The translations under genes were made by a program, and so were the position numbers. A DNA stretch of 33,905 nt from Synechococcus sp. 1G10 (GTDB lineage Bacteria; Cyanobacteriota; Cyanobacteriia; PCC-6307; Cyanobiaceae), in the NCBI RefSeq assembly GCF_002252625.1, contig NZ_NQKW01000025.1:1-33905 (forward strand), written 5' to 3'. Position 1 is the first letter of the stretch. Each line of letters starts with the position of its first letter. The notes beneath the pieces were generated by a model that was given only the letters and a program-made list of their open reading frames with translations, ran no database searches and was not told where the DNA came from. This document shows positions 6,861 through 16,589 of the stretch, piece after piece.

Positions 6861-9235
6861 GAGGCTGGTTTGGCCAGAGGCATCAGGCACTTGTCGGAAT
6901 CACAGCCGGCTGGTCCAGCTTCCACCAGTTCGCCCTGGTCGTAACGCTGCAGCGCTTCAAAGAAATCTGCGGTGCGGCAGCGGGCGGCCACCTCCTGCTG
7001 CAGGCGGGTGTAGGTGGCCTGGTCGATTGGCTCGAACGGCAGCCGCGGGAAGGTGGCATTGGCATCAAAGCGGGCCAGCAGCGCCGCCGAGATGTAACCC
7101 TCTCCTCCATCGATCGCCTGGTGGATCGCCTCGGCCAGTGGCTCGATCTCGTTTTCGCGGAACTCCACCGTGGCGGAGGTGTTATGGGCCGTGTAGTGCT
7201 TCTGCACCTGCATGTAGAAGTCGAACTGGGCCAGCGCCGAGAAGTTGTTGATCTCCACCGCATCAGCGCCTGGGATGTTCGCCCAGCTCACCTCAGTGGG
7301 GATCTCCACCAGCCATTCGCCGCAACGGGGATCAAAGGGATCATCCAGCAATCGCCCCTGCTCGTCCTTATCTGATTGGCTGGGCACGATCGTGTAGCCG
7401 TAGTCCATGCAGGCCAGCGCCACCGGATCATTCTTGCGGAAGGTGATGCGACGGATGAAGCGCTGCGCCTTGGGGGGATGCCAGCCGGGGGACGCGCCCG
7501 TGAGCAGGCTCTTGGTGCCGGCCGGTTGCACCGTGGTGCAGCGATTGGGGCGACGCAGGCCGTGGCGGTCGCAGTAGTCCCACACCGCTTCATTCACGAT
7601 CTGCTTCCAGCGCCCCAGGTACTCCGCTTCCTGGGCCTTGAACTTCAGCCCCTGCTCCGTTTCAGGGCGGCCCTGCTCCCACCACTGCAACCAGGCAGTG
7701 CCGAAGGCATGCACGAAGAAGTCGAAAAGGCCGGTGAAGCTCACCCCCACAATCGGATCCCAGGCGCGGCTCTGGCGGTAGCGCTCCACTTCGAAGTCGT
7801 GATTCAGCAGGCAGGCCACCGCCAGGCCGCCAGCTTTGAAGGCATCGGCCTGGGCCTGGTGGTCAGCCGGATCAATCCGGTTCAGATGAACTTCAGCCAG
7901 GTTGCAGTGGAAATCAGCACCCAATATTTCACCACATGGATTTAGACCATATCGCCCTAATCTGTGCTCCAATTCATTATCTTCAATCTCCGGATGATTC
8001 AGCTGCAACCAGCGGCCCGCCTCCTCGCGGCCCTGGTCGCAGTAGATGCCAACGAATTCATCGCGCAGCTCGGCGGTGGGGAGCAGATCGGCATTGGAGC
8101 GAGCAATCGCCTCCGGCGCGAACTGGATTGCTCCTTCGCCGCTCTGGAATTGCTTCACCACCGCCTCCAGCACCACTTCTTTCGAGGGGCGGCTGTGGAA
8201 CACCCGGGTGTGGTTGGCCATCCGCAGCGCATCGCGCTCGGGGTCGATGCTCCAGTTGCCCTCGGCGTCCTGCTTCCAGAGGTTCTCCTTGGCGCCAGCA
8301 GCGGATGAATCCTCCGCGGAGAACTGACGCATGCCGGCGCTGCGGCGGATGTTGCCGGCCACGATCGTGACCGCCGCCTCATCGATCAGCAGGCAGCACT
8401 CCACCGAGGTGAGCCGGCGGCCGATCGCCTTGTTGAGGATCTGGACCACGCGGCCGTAGAGGTCGCCCAGCTTCACGGGGTTGGCCATGCCGCCGAAGCC
8501 CTTGAGCGTTTCGCCCACCGGCCGCACATCGGAGAGGTCCACACTCACCGTGATCGGCGTCTCGGCGTCGAAGCGCTCATCACTGCTGAGTTCCAGCAGC
8601 AGCTGATAGCTGTCGACCCAGCCGCGGCGGGTGTCGCCCACCTTGATCTCGACCCGGTTGCCATCGATGCTGTGGCTGGTGGCCTCCTGGCGTTCTCCGG
8701 CGGGGGTGAGACCGATCGGGCTGACGCTCTCGATCACCAGCCGGTTGCGCACCAGAGGCAGCCGCTCAATCAGGTGCGGTTCGATGATGGCGCCGGTGCC
8801 GCAACCCATCATCGCCAGGTCCATCATCAGACCGAAGGCTTCCCAGTCGATCAGGTTGGTGGAGGTGCAGTTGTAGGCGCCGGAGAAGTTATGGCGCTGC
8901 TCGATCCAGGGCGTGCCACCGATCCACAGCCAGCGCCCCGACGGCAGCGCCTGCTGGTGCTTCTGCATGCGCCGGATCAGCTCCACTTCCTCGCCATTGA
9001 GATGGCCCAGCTGGCGCAGACCCTCCAGGTTGCGCTCGGACACCTGGTGCCAGCTCTCGCGGCCGTCCGCGGTGCGGCGGGAATAGGTGCGGTAAAAGAC
9101 GGGGTTCGCCGCCGGGGCCGTGGCAGGGAAATCGGAGTGGGGACCCGCGGGGGCGCCGGGGGTCGTTTCCGCGCTTGGCGGAGTGACCTGCGCGGTGCTC
9201 CGTTGGATGGTCGGGGGCGTAATCGACAAGGTCAC
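6857..9235 (-). CDS. nrdJ: Adenosylcobalamin-dependent ribonucleoside-triphosphate reductase (class II RNR)
   Basis: A 792-residue enzyme of the monomeric Lactobacillus RTPR type, which reduces NTPs to dNTPs with adenosylcobalamin as radical source. Cys434 in LNPCGEI is the predicted thiyl-radical residue; Cys123 (GAYNCTSTN) and Cys444 (DFHCNLAEV) fit the redox pair; Cys778 and Cys783 in CDSDKC at the tail fit the shuttle pair that passes electrons from thioredoxin. The N-terminal 40 residues are low complexity and outside the fold. No class I nrdA/nrdB appears in the window. Oddity: the codons around residues 409-446 are AT-rich and rare in this gene (see findings). The ORF is continuous, with no intein or intron. 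Confidence 0.95.
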   Translation of the reverse strand: MTLSITPPTIQRSTAQVTPPSAETTPGAPAGPHSDFPATAPAANPVFYRTYSRRTADGRESWHQVSERNLEGLRQLGHLNGEEVELIRRMQKHQQALPSGRWLWIGGTPWIEQRHNFSGAYNCTSTNLIDWEAFGLMMDLAMMGCGTGAIIEPHLIERLPLVRNRLVIESVSPIGLTPAGERQEATSHSIDGNRVEIKVGDTRRGWVDSYQLLLELSSDERFDAETPITVSVDLSDVRPVGETLKGFGGMANPVKLGDLYGRVVQILNKAIGRRLTSVECCLLIDEAAVTIVAGNIRRSAGMRQFSAEDSSAAGAKENLWKQDAEGNWSIDPERDALRMANHTRVFHSRPSKEVVLEAVVKQFQSGEGAIQFAPEAIARSNADLLPTAELRDEFVGIYCDQGREEAGRWLQLNHPEIEDNELEHRLGRYGLNPCGEILGADFHCNLAEVHLNRIDPADHQAQADAFKAGGLAVACLLNHDFEVERYRQSRAWDPIVGVSFTGLFDFFVHAFGTAWLQWWEQGRPETEQGLKFKAQEAEYLGRWKQIVNEAVWDYCDRHGLRRPNRCTTVQPAGTKSLLTGASPGWHPPKAQRFIRRITFRKNDPVALACMDYGYTIVPSQSDKDEQGRLLDDPFDPRCGEWLVEIPTEVSWANIPGADAVEINNFSALAQFDFYMQVQKHYTAHNTSATVEFRENEIEPLAEAIHQAIDGGEGYISAALLARFDANATFPRLPFEPIDQATYTRLQQEVAARCRTADFFEALQRYDQGELVEAGPAGCDSDKCLMPLAKPAS

Positions 9236-9370
9236 GGCAATGGGGCCGGGATGGTCTGCGGAGCCTAGACGCTACGGGTGGGTACCGCCAGTGGGGCACA
9301 CCACTAGGGATGCTGGATTTCTGCGGCAGCCCCTGTCACATCAACGCTGAACGGGACATCGGCCTGAGGC

Positions 9371-9928
9371 GTGCCTACGCTTCCGCAACAGGTGCGCCTT
9401 CAACAACCACCGACAGCCTTGGAGTTCGCGCGCTGGTTTGTCCTGTTCATCGCCGCGCTGCTGGCCTGGACCGGCCTCGCCTATGCGCTCCACCGCCTGG
9501 CACACCACGACGGCCGCTTGAATCTGCTCCACAGCCTGCACCGAGCCCATCACGCCCCCGGCTATCTGCTGCAGCCACGGATCCTGCGCTGGCATCACCT
9601 CCTCTTCTGGTTCGACACCAGCGCCGAAACGCTGGATGTATGGATCACGCTCACCCTGCCGGCCCTGCTGATCGCCGCTCTGCTCCCCGCCCAGGGTCCC
9701 GCCCTGCTCGGCCTCCACTATCTCTATGAAATCCTGCTCAGTGATCAACGCTTCGATCACAATCCCGCCATCGGCGGATCGATCACCCGCGTGCTGGCCT
9801 GCGGCACCTATCACCTTCAGCATCACAGCAATCCCAGCCGTCATTTCGGTCTGATCCTCACCCTCTGGGACCACATCTTTGGATCGGCGGCCGATGGACG
9901 TGAGCGGACACCACGCCTAGGGTCCTGA
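9371..9928 (+). CDS. Sterol desaturase/fatty acid hydroxylase family membrane protein
   Basis: A 185-residue membrane protein with the three histidine clusters of the di-iron fatty acid hydroxylase superfamily: HRLAHH at 41-46, HSLHRAHH at 54-61, and YHLQHHSNP near 147. Members hydroxylate or desaturate sterols, carotenoids or fatty acids (CrtR-like and BKT-like enzymes are relatives). Two or three long hydrophobic helices surround the clusters. The start is a GTG after CCTGAGGC. It is divergent from nrdJ with about 135 bp between start codons. Substrate unknown. Confidence 0.85.
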   Translation: MPTLPQQVRLQQPPTALEFARWFVLFIAALLAWTGLAYALHRLAHHDGRLNLLHSLHRAHHAPGYLLQPRILRWHHLLFWFDTSAETLDVWITLTLPALLIAALLPAQGPALLGLHYLYEILLSDQRFDHNPAIGGSITRVLACGTYHLQHHSNPSRHFGLILTLWDHIFGSAADGRERTPRLGS

Positions 9929-9948
9929 AATCCGGTGGCAACGCACGA

Positions 9949-11727
9949 ATGACGGAGGATGGGCGCCAAGGAGCCCAAGCAATCACTGATACCCCTCATA
10001 GGCGTCTGCGCTGGCCCTTTCGCTGGCGCATCGCTCCCACCCTGGCGCTGATCTTCACCGGAACGGTCACCGTCGCCACGGTGATCAATGGCATCGTCGT
10101 GACCACCAGCAGCCTCGGTGTCGCGCAGCAGGCCACCGCAATGCGCCTGCGCGAGGCCACCCGAACACTGGCCGCCGAGCTCGATGCCGACGATCTGGCC
10201 ACCTTGCGCGATCCCTCCAAACAGAGCGATCCGATCTATCTGCGCAGCCATGCCCAGCTGGCGCAGGCGCTGGATCACATCGAGGGAGTGCGCTTCATCT
10301 ACACGCTCAGGAAGGTGTCGGGGAAGCCGAAGGATGCATTCTCCCGCTATGCCTTCGTGGTGGATGGAACACCCTACGGAAGCAAGGATTTCGAAAAGAT
10401 CGGTGCGGTGATGACCACCAGCCCCAGCACCGACGCCCTCCACCGCATCTGGCAGACCGGCCGTTTCGAGGTGGACCGGTCCTTCGTGACCGATCAGTGG
10501 GGCACCTGGCTCTCGGGCTACTACCCGCTGTTCCGTCGTGATGGCAGCTTCGAGACGGTGCTCGGCATCGATATTTCGGCCCAGAGTGTTGTCGATGAGC
10601 GTGAGCGCATCCTTCGCACCCTCTCCCAGGGGTATCTGCTCAGCCTCCTGGTGCTGTTACCGGCAGCCGCGATCTTCGGCCGCCGCATCAGCGGCCCACT
10701 GCGCCGCATCAATGACCGACTGCTGGCGATCTCTCGGCTCGAGCTGAATCCCGCCAAGCCGCCGCCGCCGCTGAAGTGCCAGTGGGTGCATGAGATTCAT
10801 GAAATCTCCAACTCGCTCACTCGTGTGGAGAGTGCCCTGGTGGATTTCAACCGCTACGTACCCGCCAGCCTCGTGCGCAAGCTGGTGGTGCAAGAAAGCG
10901 CTATCCCGCTGAACGGCGAAGTGCGGGATCTGGCGATCATGTTCACCGACATCATCGGCTTCACGGGCCTCACCGAAAAGCTCAGCCCTGAAGCGATCCT
11001 CCACGCACTCAACGAATACTTCACCATCATTCATGACTCCGCCGAGCACACCCACGGCATCCTCGACAAATACATGGGCGACGCCGCTCTGCTCTTCTGG
11101 GGGGCACCCGATGCCATCGAGCAGCCCGCCCGTGCCGCCGTCGAAGCGGCACTGCTCTGCTATCAGGGGATCGAAGCGCTCAACGAACGCTGGAATCAGC
11201 AGGGTTCATCACTGCGCTTCAGCACCTGCTTCGGCCTCGATTACGGCTCCGTCGTGGTGGGCAACATCGGCTCGACCACCCGCGTCAATTACACGATCGT
11301 GGGCGACCGCGTCAATCTCTGCAACCGTGTGGAGACGGTGAACCGCCGCTACGGCACCCACATCCTCGCCACCCGCTGCCTGATCACAGCTCTCGGTGCC
11401 GCCGCCGAGGACTATCTGATCATCAAGATCGACGATGCCCGGCTGCGGGGCATCAGCGAAACCGTCGAGCTATTCGAGATCCGCTGTCGCCGCAGCGAAG
11501 CCAGCCCCGCCGATCTCCGCTTCGAGGCCAGCTTCGCGGCGGCATTCGAGGCCGCCGCCGAGGGGCGCATCGCCGCGGCGATCTCCAGCATCGAAGCCCT
11601 GCCGGAGCCTTACCGGAGTCTTCGCTACGTGCAGATGGCGCTTCACCGCCTGCACGACCCTCACGTGGATCCGAATCATCCAGAAGTTTTGGCCGGGTTC
11701 TCTTCCCGCCGTGACGCCAATCCCTGA
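9949..11727 (+). CDS. Membrane-bound class III adenylate cyclase with extracytoplasmic sensor and HAMP
   Basis: A 592-residue protein. A first membrane helix (about 29-51), an extracytoplasmic sensor segment (about 52-222) and a second helix (about 226-244) are followed by a HAMP-like linker and a class III cyclase domain (about 325-512). Metal-binding aspartates are Asp334 (FTDIIGFT) and Asp378 (DKYMGD); Lys374 and Thr449 (NYTIVGD) match the adenine-selecting Lys/Thr pair of cyanobacterial CyaC-type enzymes; Asn456 and Arg460 (VNLCNR) complete the site. The product is expected to be cAMP. Its stop overlaps the start of the next gene (TGATG), suggesting co-translation. The ligand sensed is unknown. 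Confidence 0.92.
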   Translation: MTEDGRQGAQAITDTPHRRLRWPFRWRIAPTLALIFTGTVTVATVINGIVVTTSSLGVAQQATAMRLREATRTLAAELDADDLATLRDPSKQSDPIYLRSHAQLAQALDHIEGVRFIYTLRKVSGKPKDAFSRYAFVVDGTPYGSKDFEKIGAVMTTSPSTDALHRIWQTGRFEVDRSFVTDQWGTWLSGYYPLFRRDGSFETVLGIDISAQSVVDERERILRTLSQGYLLSLLVLLPAAAIFGRRISGPLRRINDRLLAISRLELNPAKPPPPLKCQWVHEIHEISNSLTRVESALVDFNRYVPASLVRKLVVQESAIPLNGEVRDLAIMFTDIIGFTGLTEKLSPEAILHALNEYFTIIHDSAEHTHGILDKYMGDAALLFWGAPDAIEQPARAAVEAALLCYQGIEALNERWNQQGSSLRFSTCFGLDYGSVVVGNIGSTTRVNYTIVGDRVNLCNRVETVNRRYGTHILATRCLITALGAAAEDYLIIKIDDARLRGISETVELFEIRCRRSEASPADLRFEASFAAAFEAAAEGRIAAAISSIEALPEPYRSLRYVQMALHRLHDPHVDPNHPEVLAGFSSRRDANP

Positions 11728-12251
11728 TGGGACTCCAGATCGCGCACCGCATCGCCGCCAGCCCCGTTCATGGCCTCGGCCTGTTCAGCCTGGCGCCGCT
11801 GGCCGCCGGCACGGTGCTCTGGCGGTTCGAGCCCGGCCTCGATGACGCGTTGCGCCTCGATTCCCTCACCCCCTCGCGGCGGCTGGAGCTTCTCCACTAC
11901 GGCTACACCAATCCGGCCCGACCCGGCTGGGTGATCGTCTGCGGCGACGGGGCAAAGTACTGGAACTTTCCACGACCCGGCGAGGCCGCCAATGCGGTGC
12001 TCTCCGGGCTCACCGAGCACGGTGAACACCTCGTGATCGCCGCGCAGGCCATCCGCCAGGGAGAGGAACTGCTGATCGAGGCGGCCTCCGATGCCGACTA
12101 CATCCGCAAGCTCAGCCATCTGCTGGCACCTGGCCCTGTGGTGGCGGTGAGGCCGATGGCAGGCTGGGGCAATGAGCAGCACTTCCACCAGCAGCACCAC
12201 AAAGGCACCACAGAGCGGGGCCGTGGACCCCGAGCAGCAGGCCCTGGCTGA
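11726..12251 (+). CDS. SET-domain protein
   Basis: The start ATG at 11727 overlaps the cyclase stop. The 174-residue product begins [31 protein letters not shown], the SET-N signature, and continues with NAVLSGL and [20 protein letters not shown], corresponding to the NH(S)-like and ELT(F)DY-like segments of SET methyltransferases, though the usual catalytic Tyr is not clear. Bacterial members of this type are of unknown substrate. The last 27 residues overlap the start of prfC in another frame and look non-family, so the functional domain probably ends near residue 140. Confidence 0.72.
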
Positions 12252-13845
12252 GGCCGTGGCGCGGCGGCGCAATTTCGCGATCATTTCCCACCCCGACGCG
12301 GGCAAGACCACCCTCACCGAAAAACTGCTGCTCTACGGCGGTGCCATCCAGCAGGCCGGTGCGGTGAAGGCCAAGGGCGAGCAGCGCAAGGTGACCTCCG
12401 ACTGGATGGAGCTCGAGAAGCAGCGCGGCATCTCGATCACCTCCACCGTGCTCCAGTTCGACTACGACGGCAGCACGATCAACCTGCTCGATACCCCCGG
12501 CCACCAGGACTTCTCCGAGGACACCTACCGCACCCTCGCCGCCGCCGACAACGCGGTGATGCTGGAAGACGCCGCCAAGGGCCTCGAGCCCCAGACCCGC
12601 AAGTTGTTCGAGGTCTGCCGCATGCGGCGGATTCCGATCTTCACCTTCATCAACAAGATGGACCGGCCGGGGCGCGAGCCGCTGGAGCTGATCGATGAGA
12701 TCGAGAGCGAGCTGGGCCTCACCTGCTGGCCGGTGAACTGGCCGATCGGCAGCGGCGACCGCTTCCGCGGTGTGATCGACCGCCGCAGCCGCGACGTGAT
12801 CCTGTTCACCCGCGCCGAGCGAGGTCGCCAGGCCGCCGAGCGGCGCCTGGCCGCCGGCAGCCCCGAACTGGCCGAGCTGGTGGAGCCGGAACTCCTGGCT
12901 CAGGCCATCGAGGAACTGGAGCTGCTGGATGGCGCCGGTGCCGACCTCGACCTGGAGCTGGTGCATGCCGGTGAGCTCAGCCCGGTGTTCTTCGGGTCGG
13001 CGATGACCAACTTCGGCGTGCATCCCTTCCTCGATGCCTTCCTTGAGCTGGCCCAGCGGCCGGTGGCCCGCACCAGCCACGACGGCCCCGTCGATCCGCT
13101 GCGGCCCGAATTCAGCGGCTTCGTGTTCAAGCTCCAGGCCAACATGGACCCCCGCCACCGCGACCGCATCGCCTTCGTTCGGGTCTGCTCGGGCCGCTTC
13201 GACAAGGACATGAGCGTGCGCCATGCCCGCAGCGGTCGCACCATCCGCCTCTCCCGCCCCCAGAAGCTGTTCGGCCAAGGCCGCGAGGTGGTCGAAACCG
13301 CCTACCCCGGTGATGTGATCGGCCTCAACAACCCCGGCATGTTCGCCATCGGCGACACCCTCTACGTGGGCCAGAAAGTGGAATACGAGGGCATTCCCTG
13401 CTTCAGCCCGGAGATCTTCGCCTGGCTGCGCAACCCCAACCCCTCGGCCTTCAAGAGCTTCCGCAAGGGGGTCAATGAGCTGCGCGAGGAGGGGGCGGTG
13501 CAGATCCTCTACGACACAGACGCCAGCAAGCGCGATCCGATCCTGGCGGCCGTCGGTCAGCTGCAGATGGAGGTGGTGCAGTACCGGCTGGAGAACGAAT
13601 ACGGGGTGGAAACACGCCTGGAACCGCTTGGCTTCAGCGTGGCTCGCTGGGTGGCGGGTGGCTGGCCGGCGCTGGAGAAGGTGGGCCGCATCTTCAACTG
13701 CAAGACCGTGCGCGACGCCTGGGACCGGCCGGTGCTGCTGTTCAAGAACGAGTGGAACCTCAACCAGCTCAAGGAGGATCACCCCGAGCTCGAACTCAGC
13801 GCCGTGGCGCCGGTGGTGAGCGGCGTGGAGCCGATCGCGATCTGA
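12172..13845 (+). CDS. prfC: Peptide chain release factor 3
   Basis: A translational GTPase of 557 residues with RF3 features: G1 [10 protein letters not shown] at 38-47, switch segment [15 protein letters not shown]3 [14 protein letters not shown] at 107-120, and G4 NKMD at 161-164. The C-terminal LGFSVARWV and NEWNLNQL match RF3 domain III. RF3 recycles RF1/RF2 after peptide release. The ATG at 12172 gives an 80-bp overlap with the SET gene; a GTG at 12223 ([15 protein letters not shown]) would be nearer the E. coli N-terminus and cut the overlap to 29 bp. I keep the ATG but am not certain. Confidence 0.95.
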   Translation: MSSTSTSSTTKAPQSGAVDPEQQALAEAVARRRNFAIISHPDAGKTTLTEKLLLYGGAIQQAGAVKAKGEQRKVTSDWMELEKQRGISITSTVLQFDYDGSTINLLDTPGHQDFSEDTYRTLAAADNAVMLEDAAKGLEPQTRKLFEVCRMRRIPIFTFINKMDRPGREPLELIDEIESELGLTCWPVNWPIGSGDRFRGVIDRRSRDVILFTRAERGRQAAERRLAAGSPELAELVEPELLAQAIEELELLDGAGADLDLELVHAGELSPVFFGSAMTNFGVHPFLDAFLELAQRPVARTSHDGPVDPLRPEFSGFVFKLQANMDPRHRDRIAFVRVCSGRFDKDMSVRHARSGRTIRLSRPQKLFGQGREVVETAYPGDVIGLNNPGMFAIGDTLYVGQKVEYEGIPCFSPEIFAWLRNPNPSAFKSFRKGVNELREEGAVQILYDTDASKRDPILAAVGQLQMEVVQYRLENEYGVETRLEPLGFSVARWVAGGWPALEKVGRIFNCKTVRDAWDRPVLLFKNEWNLNQLKEDHPELELSAVAPVVSGVEPIAI

Positions 13846-13905
13846 GCCACAGCCCGCCGCTGGCCTCGCCAGAATCAATTGCAACGAAAGGTCAAGGTGA
13901 CGGCC

Positions 13906-14130
13906 ATGCCTCAGCCGATCTGGCTGGTTCGCCCCCGCCGGGATGGAGGGTCTGATTACGTCCGCTTCCTGCCCAGCCATGAAGCCGTGGAGATCCGCGA
14001 AGGCAGCCACCTGCCCCCCCAGATGCCCCTGCTCAAGCGACGTCACTGGCTGGCGATCGAGGAAGCCGAGGCCCGGCGCCTTGAGCTGCAGCAGGACGCC
14101 GGCTACCACTGCAGCGAACCCCTGTTCTGA
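13906..14130 (+). CDS. DUF1651-like small picocyanobacterial protein
   Basis: I start at the ATG of MPQPIWLVRPRRDGGSDYVR, giving 74 residues; the frame is open 27 bp further upstream. The pattern WLV-RP ... VRF, then G-X-LPPQMPLLKRR and EEAEARRLELQQDAGY fits the DUF1651 layout common in Synechococcus and Prochlorococcus. No function is known for the family. It is soluble, basic and without a signal peptide. Confidence 0.65.
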   Translation: MPQPIWLVRPRRDGGSDYVRFLPSHEAVEIREGSHLPPQMPLLKRRHWLAIEEAEARRLELQQDAGYHCSEPLF

Positions 14131-14236
14131 GCCGCAACCATCAGGCCATCAGGTCTCATTCAGCCCCTGATGCACAGCGCCTCGCCCCGCGCCTCGATAC
14201 GCTCGGGCCACGACCCAGCCCCACGCACCGGAGGCC

Positions 14237-14926
14237 ATGACCATCGGTTCTGAACCTGCCCCCAACGGCAGTCCCTACGAAAGGCTCGGTGTCACCCCCG
14301 ACGCCAGCTTCGATGAGGTGCAGGCGGCCCGCCAGCATCAGCTCGACGCCGTCGCTGACGACCCCCAGGCCCGCGCCAAGGTGGAAGCCGCCTACGACGC
14401 GGTGTTGATGGAGCGGCTGCGGGAGCGGCAGCAGGGCAAGGTGAGCAGTGCTGCGGTCAGCGCCTCCAAGCGGGAGGAGATCAAACCGCCGGTGGCCAGG
14501 GTCCCCTCCCGGCCTGCCCTGCCCCAGTTGCCCTCCCTGCCCCAGTTCAGCGGCGCCAACAAGCTGCATGCTCCCAGCTTCTCCCTGCCCAACATCGCCC
14601 TGGCCGAAGGCCGTGAGCGCTGGTTTCCCCTGGTGGCCGATGGCTTGCTCCTGCTGCTGCTCCTCGTCACCCCGCCGGGTTCAGCCGAAGTGCTGCTGGC
14701 CCTGGCCACCGGCGTCACGGTGGTCAATCTCAGGCGCCGCAACGGTCGCTTCCTGGCCGCCGTGGGCTGGAGCTTCGCCCTGCTGAGCGTTGGCCTGCTC
14801 CTCGGCGGTCTGCTGACACTGGGGCTCGATCCGTCCCTGCCGCTCGGGCTGCCCCTGTCCTTGCCGCAGGTGCAGAGCCTGCCGGCCCTGATCCTGCTGC
14901 TGCTCGGCGCCCTGCTGATCGCCTAA
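14237..14926 (+). CDS. CPP1-like protein: J-like domain plus membrane segments
   Basis: A 229-residue protein. Residues 12-58 form a J-like domain ([20 protein letters not shown] ... [15 protein letters not shown]) without the HPD motif. A proline-rich linker follows, then three or four hydrophobic segments ([16 protein letters not shown] onward). This layout matches the CPP1-like/DUF3353 family, whose plant member stabilises protochlorophyllide oxidoreductase in the thylakoid. It is convergent with hslO, the two stop codons overlapping (TAA 14924-14926, TAG on the other strand 14923-14925). Confidence 0.85.
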   Translation: MTIGSEPAPNGSPYERLGVTPDASFDEVQAARQHQLDAVADDPQARAKVEAAYDAVLMERLRERQQGKVSSAAVSASKREEIKPPVARVPSRPALPQLPSLPQFSGANKLHAPSFSLPNIALAEGRERWFPLVADGLLLLLLLVTPPGSAEVLLALATGVTVVNLRRRNGRFLAAVGWSFALLSVGLLLGGLLTLGLDPSLPLGLPLSLPQVQSLPALILLLLGALLIA

Positions 14927-15837
14927 GCCAGGGAGAACTCGGCGATCAGCTCCCGCAGCTCACCTTCCTCCACCCCATACACCTCGTTGCAGAAGTGGCA
15001 GGTGAGTTCGGCGCGGCCGTCCTCGCGCAGGATCGCGGCGAGTTCCTGCTCACCCAGCATTCGCAGCGCATTGACACTGCGGCGGCGGGTGCAGGGGCAA
15101 TGGAAGGTCACATCCTGACGGGCCTCGGCGTCCTCCAGCAGCTGGGGATCGAGGTCGGGGAAGATGTCTTCCAGCAGCAGCTTGAGGTCGTCCTTGCAGG
15201 CGGCCAGGCGAGCGCTGAAGCCGCTGATCTCCCGGCAACGATCCTCCAGCAGCGCCACCAGCGCCGGCTCCCGCGCCGCCTTGGGCAGCACCTGCACCAG
15301 CACGCCGCCGGCGCAACGCACCCCGCTGCTGTCGATCTGCTCGCCCACGAACACCGCCGAGGGTGTCTGCTCGGAGTGGAGCAGGTAGGAGGCCACATCC
15401 TCACCGATGCCGCCGCTCACCAGCTCCACCGTGCTGCTGAACGGCTCCCCCTTGCCCTGGTCGCGCACCACATGCAGGTAGCCGGTGCCGGTGGCCTGGC
15501 GGAAGTCGAACTGATGCTGGCCGTCGTCCTCCTCGATCAGGTCGAGCTCCAGGCCCGGATTGCCCACGTAGCCGCGCACGCTGCCGTCGCGGCCCGCATC
15601 CACCATCAGCCCGCGCAGGGGTCCATCCGACTGGATGCGCAGGTTCACCCGCCCGTGGGCCACCTTCATCGAGCTGGCCAGCAGCAGGCCGGCCGTCATC
15701 GCCCGCCCGAGCAGGGCCGTGGTGAGGTACGAGAGCCCATGGCGCCGCCTGGCATAGCGGCTGGTGACCGTGGTGAGCGCCGCCACCAGGCGTATTCCCC
15801 CATCGGCCGCCGTGGCCCGCACCAACTGATCGGGCAT
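14923..15837 (-). CDS. hslO: Hsp33 redox-regulated chaperone
   Basis: I start at the ATG of [17 protein letters not shown], giving 304 residues; 21 more codons are open upstream but look non-family. The Hsp33 fold is clear ([39 protein letters not shown]), and the C-terminal zinc centre is CPC followed 30 or so residues later by CHFC (CXC...CXXC). Under oxidative stress the four cysteines release zinc and form disulfides, turning the protein into a holding chaperone. The gene is separated by 19 bp from the upstream ABC ATPase, so one transcript is likely. Confidence 0.95.
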   Translation of the reverse strand: MPDQLVRATAADGGIRLVAALTTVTSRYARRRHGLSYLTTALLGRAMTAGLLLASSMKVAHGRVNLRIQSDGPLRGLMVDAGRDGSVRGYVGNPGLELDLIEEDDGQHQFDFRQATGTGYLHVVRDQGKGEPFSSTVELVSGGIGEDVASYLLHSEQTPSAVFVGEQIDSSGVRCAGGVLVQVLPKAAREPALVALLEDRCREISGFSARLAACKDDLKLLLEDIFPDLDPQLLEDAEARQDVTFHCPCTRRRSVNALRMLGEQELAAILREDGRAELTCHFCNEVYGVEEGELRELIAEFSLA

Positions 15838-15856
15838 CGCTGCGCCCTCCGCCAAC

Positions 15857-16504
15857 TCAGGGCATCGTACGAAGTGCAGGCAGGGCCTGAAGGCTCCCAT
15901 CGCTCAGCCGCCAGGCCTGCCCCACCACCCCCTGGAACACCTCCGGCTCATGGGTGACCACCAGCAGGGCCCGCTGGCGGCCGAGCTGGGCGATCAGCTG
16001 CAGCACCTCGTGGCGCACCGACCAATCCAGCCCGGCGGTGGGCTCATCCAGCAGCAGCAGCTTCGGGTCGCGCAGCAGCTGCACCGCCAGGGCCAGGCGT
16101 CGCTGCTGGCCGCCGCTGAGCCGCTCCGGCGCCTGCTGCAACGACACTCCCTGCAGACCCACCTGGCCCAGCACCGCCTCCAGCCGCTCACTGCCCAGCC
16201 GCCGCTGCCCCAGCTTCAGCTCCTGGCCCACGCTCAGTCCGAGGAAATGGCGTTCGGGGAACTGGAACACCAGGCCGCTCAGCCAGCGCCGCTGGCGGGC
16301 TGTCACCGGCTGGCCCTGCCACAGGATCGTGCCGCCACTGGGTTCCGCCAGCCCGCTGATCAGCTCCAGCAGGGTGCTCTTGCCGCTGCCGCTGCGGCCC
16401 GCCACCAGCACCGGCTCACCTACCGGCAGCGTCAGATTGATGTCGCGCAGCACCGGCTCAGGCGTGGTGGCCGGGTGGTAGCGGACCGATCGGAGCTCCA
16501 GCAT
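15857..16504 (-). CDS. ABC transporter ATP-binding protein, ECF/Cbi-like, cyanobacterial type
   Basis: Taking the ATG of [12 protein letters not shown] as start gives 215 residues. Motifs in order: Walker [10 protein letters not shown] at 36-44, Q-loop [11 protein letters not shown] at 79-89, signature LSGGQQRR at 129-136, Walker [13 protein letters not shown] at 149-160, and a VVTHEPE switch. The FQFPE Q-loop is characteristic of ECF and cobalt/biotin importer ATPases. A closely similar stand-alone ATPase is conserved in cyanobacteria and plastids (ABCI11/NAP14-like). No permease is adjacent, so its partner must be encoded elsewhere. Substrate unknown. Confidence 0.88.
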   Translation of the reverse strand: MLELRSVRYHPATTPEPVLRDINLTLPVGEPVLVAGRSGSGKSTLLELISGLAEPSGGTILWQGQPVTARQRRWLSGLVFQFPERHFLGLSVGQELKLGQRRLGSERLEAVLGQVGLQGVSLQQAPERLSGGQQRRLALAVQLLRDPKLLLLDEPTAGLDWSVRHEVLQLIAQLGRQRALLVVTHEPEVFQGVVGQAWRLSDGSLQALPALRTMP

Positions 16505-16589
16505 GGGGGACCACGGACCGCACCAGCTTGCAGTAGCCGCCACCGTGTTTGATGGGGGTCACCAGTCGATGCTGAAAGGAGCAACGCAC

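Noticed and set aside
7910-8010. Intein or intron still present in nrdJ
   Set aside because: The protein reads continuously through NPCGEI with normal family spacing; only the codon patch is unusual.
9236-9370. Cobalamin riboswitch ahead of nrdJ
   Set aside because: No B12-box-like sequence is seen. Such riboswitches normally repress B12-independent enzymes or B12 uptake genes, not a B12-dependent reductase. A small AGTGG-N6-CCACT hairpin is present but not diagnostic.
12112-14109. 665-codon minus frame across prfC
   Set aside because: It is antisense to a confidently identified prfC. Long antisense frames are expected in GC-rich genes with strong third-position GC, and the translation (His/Gly/Leu-rich, no motifs) is typical of such shadows.
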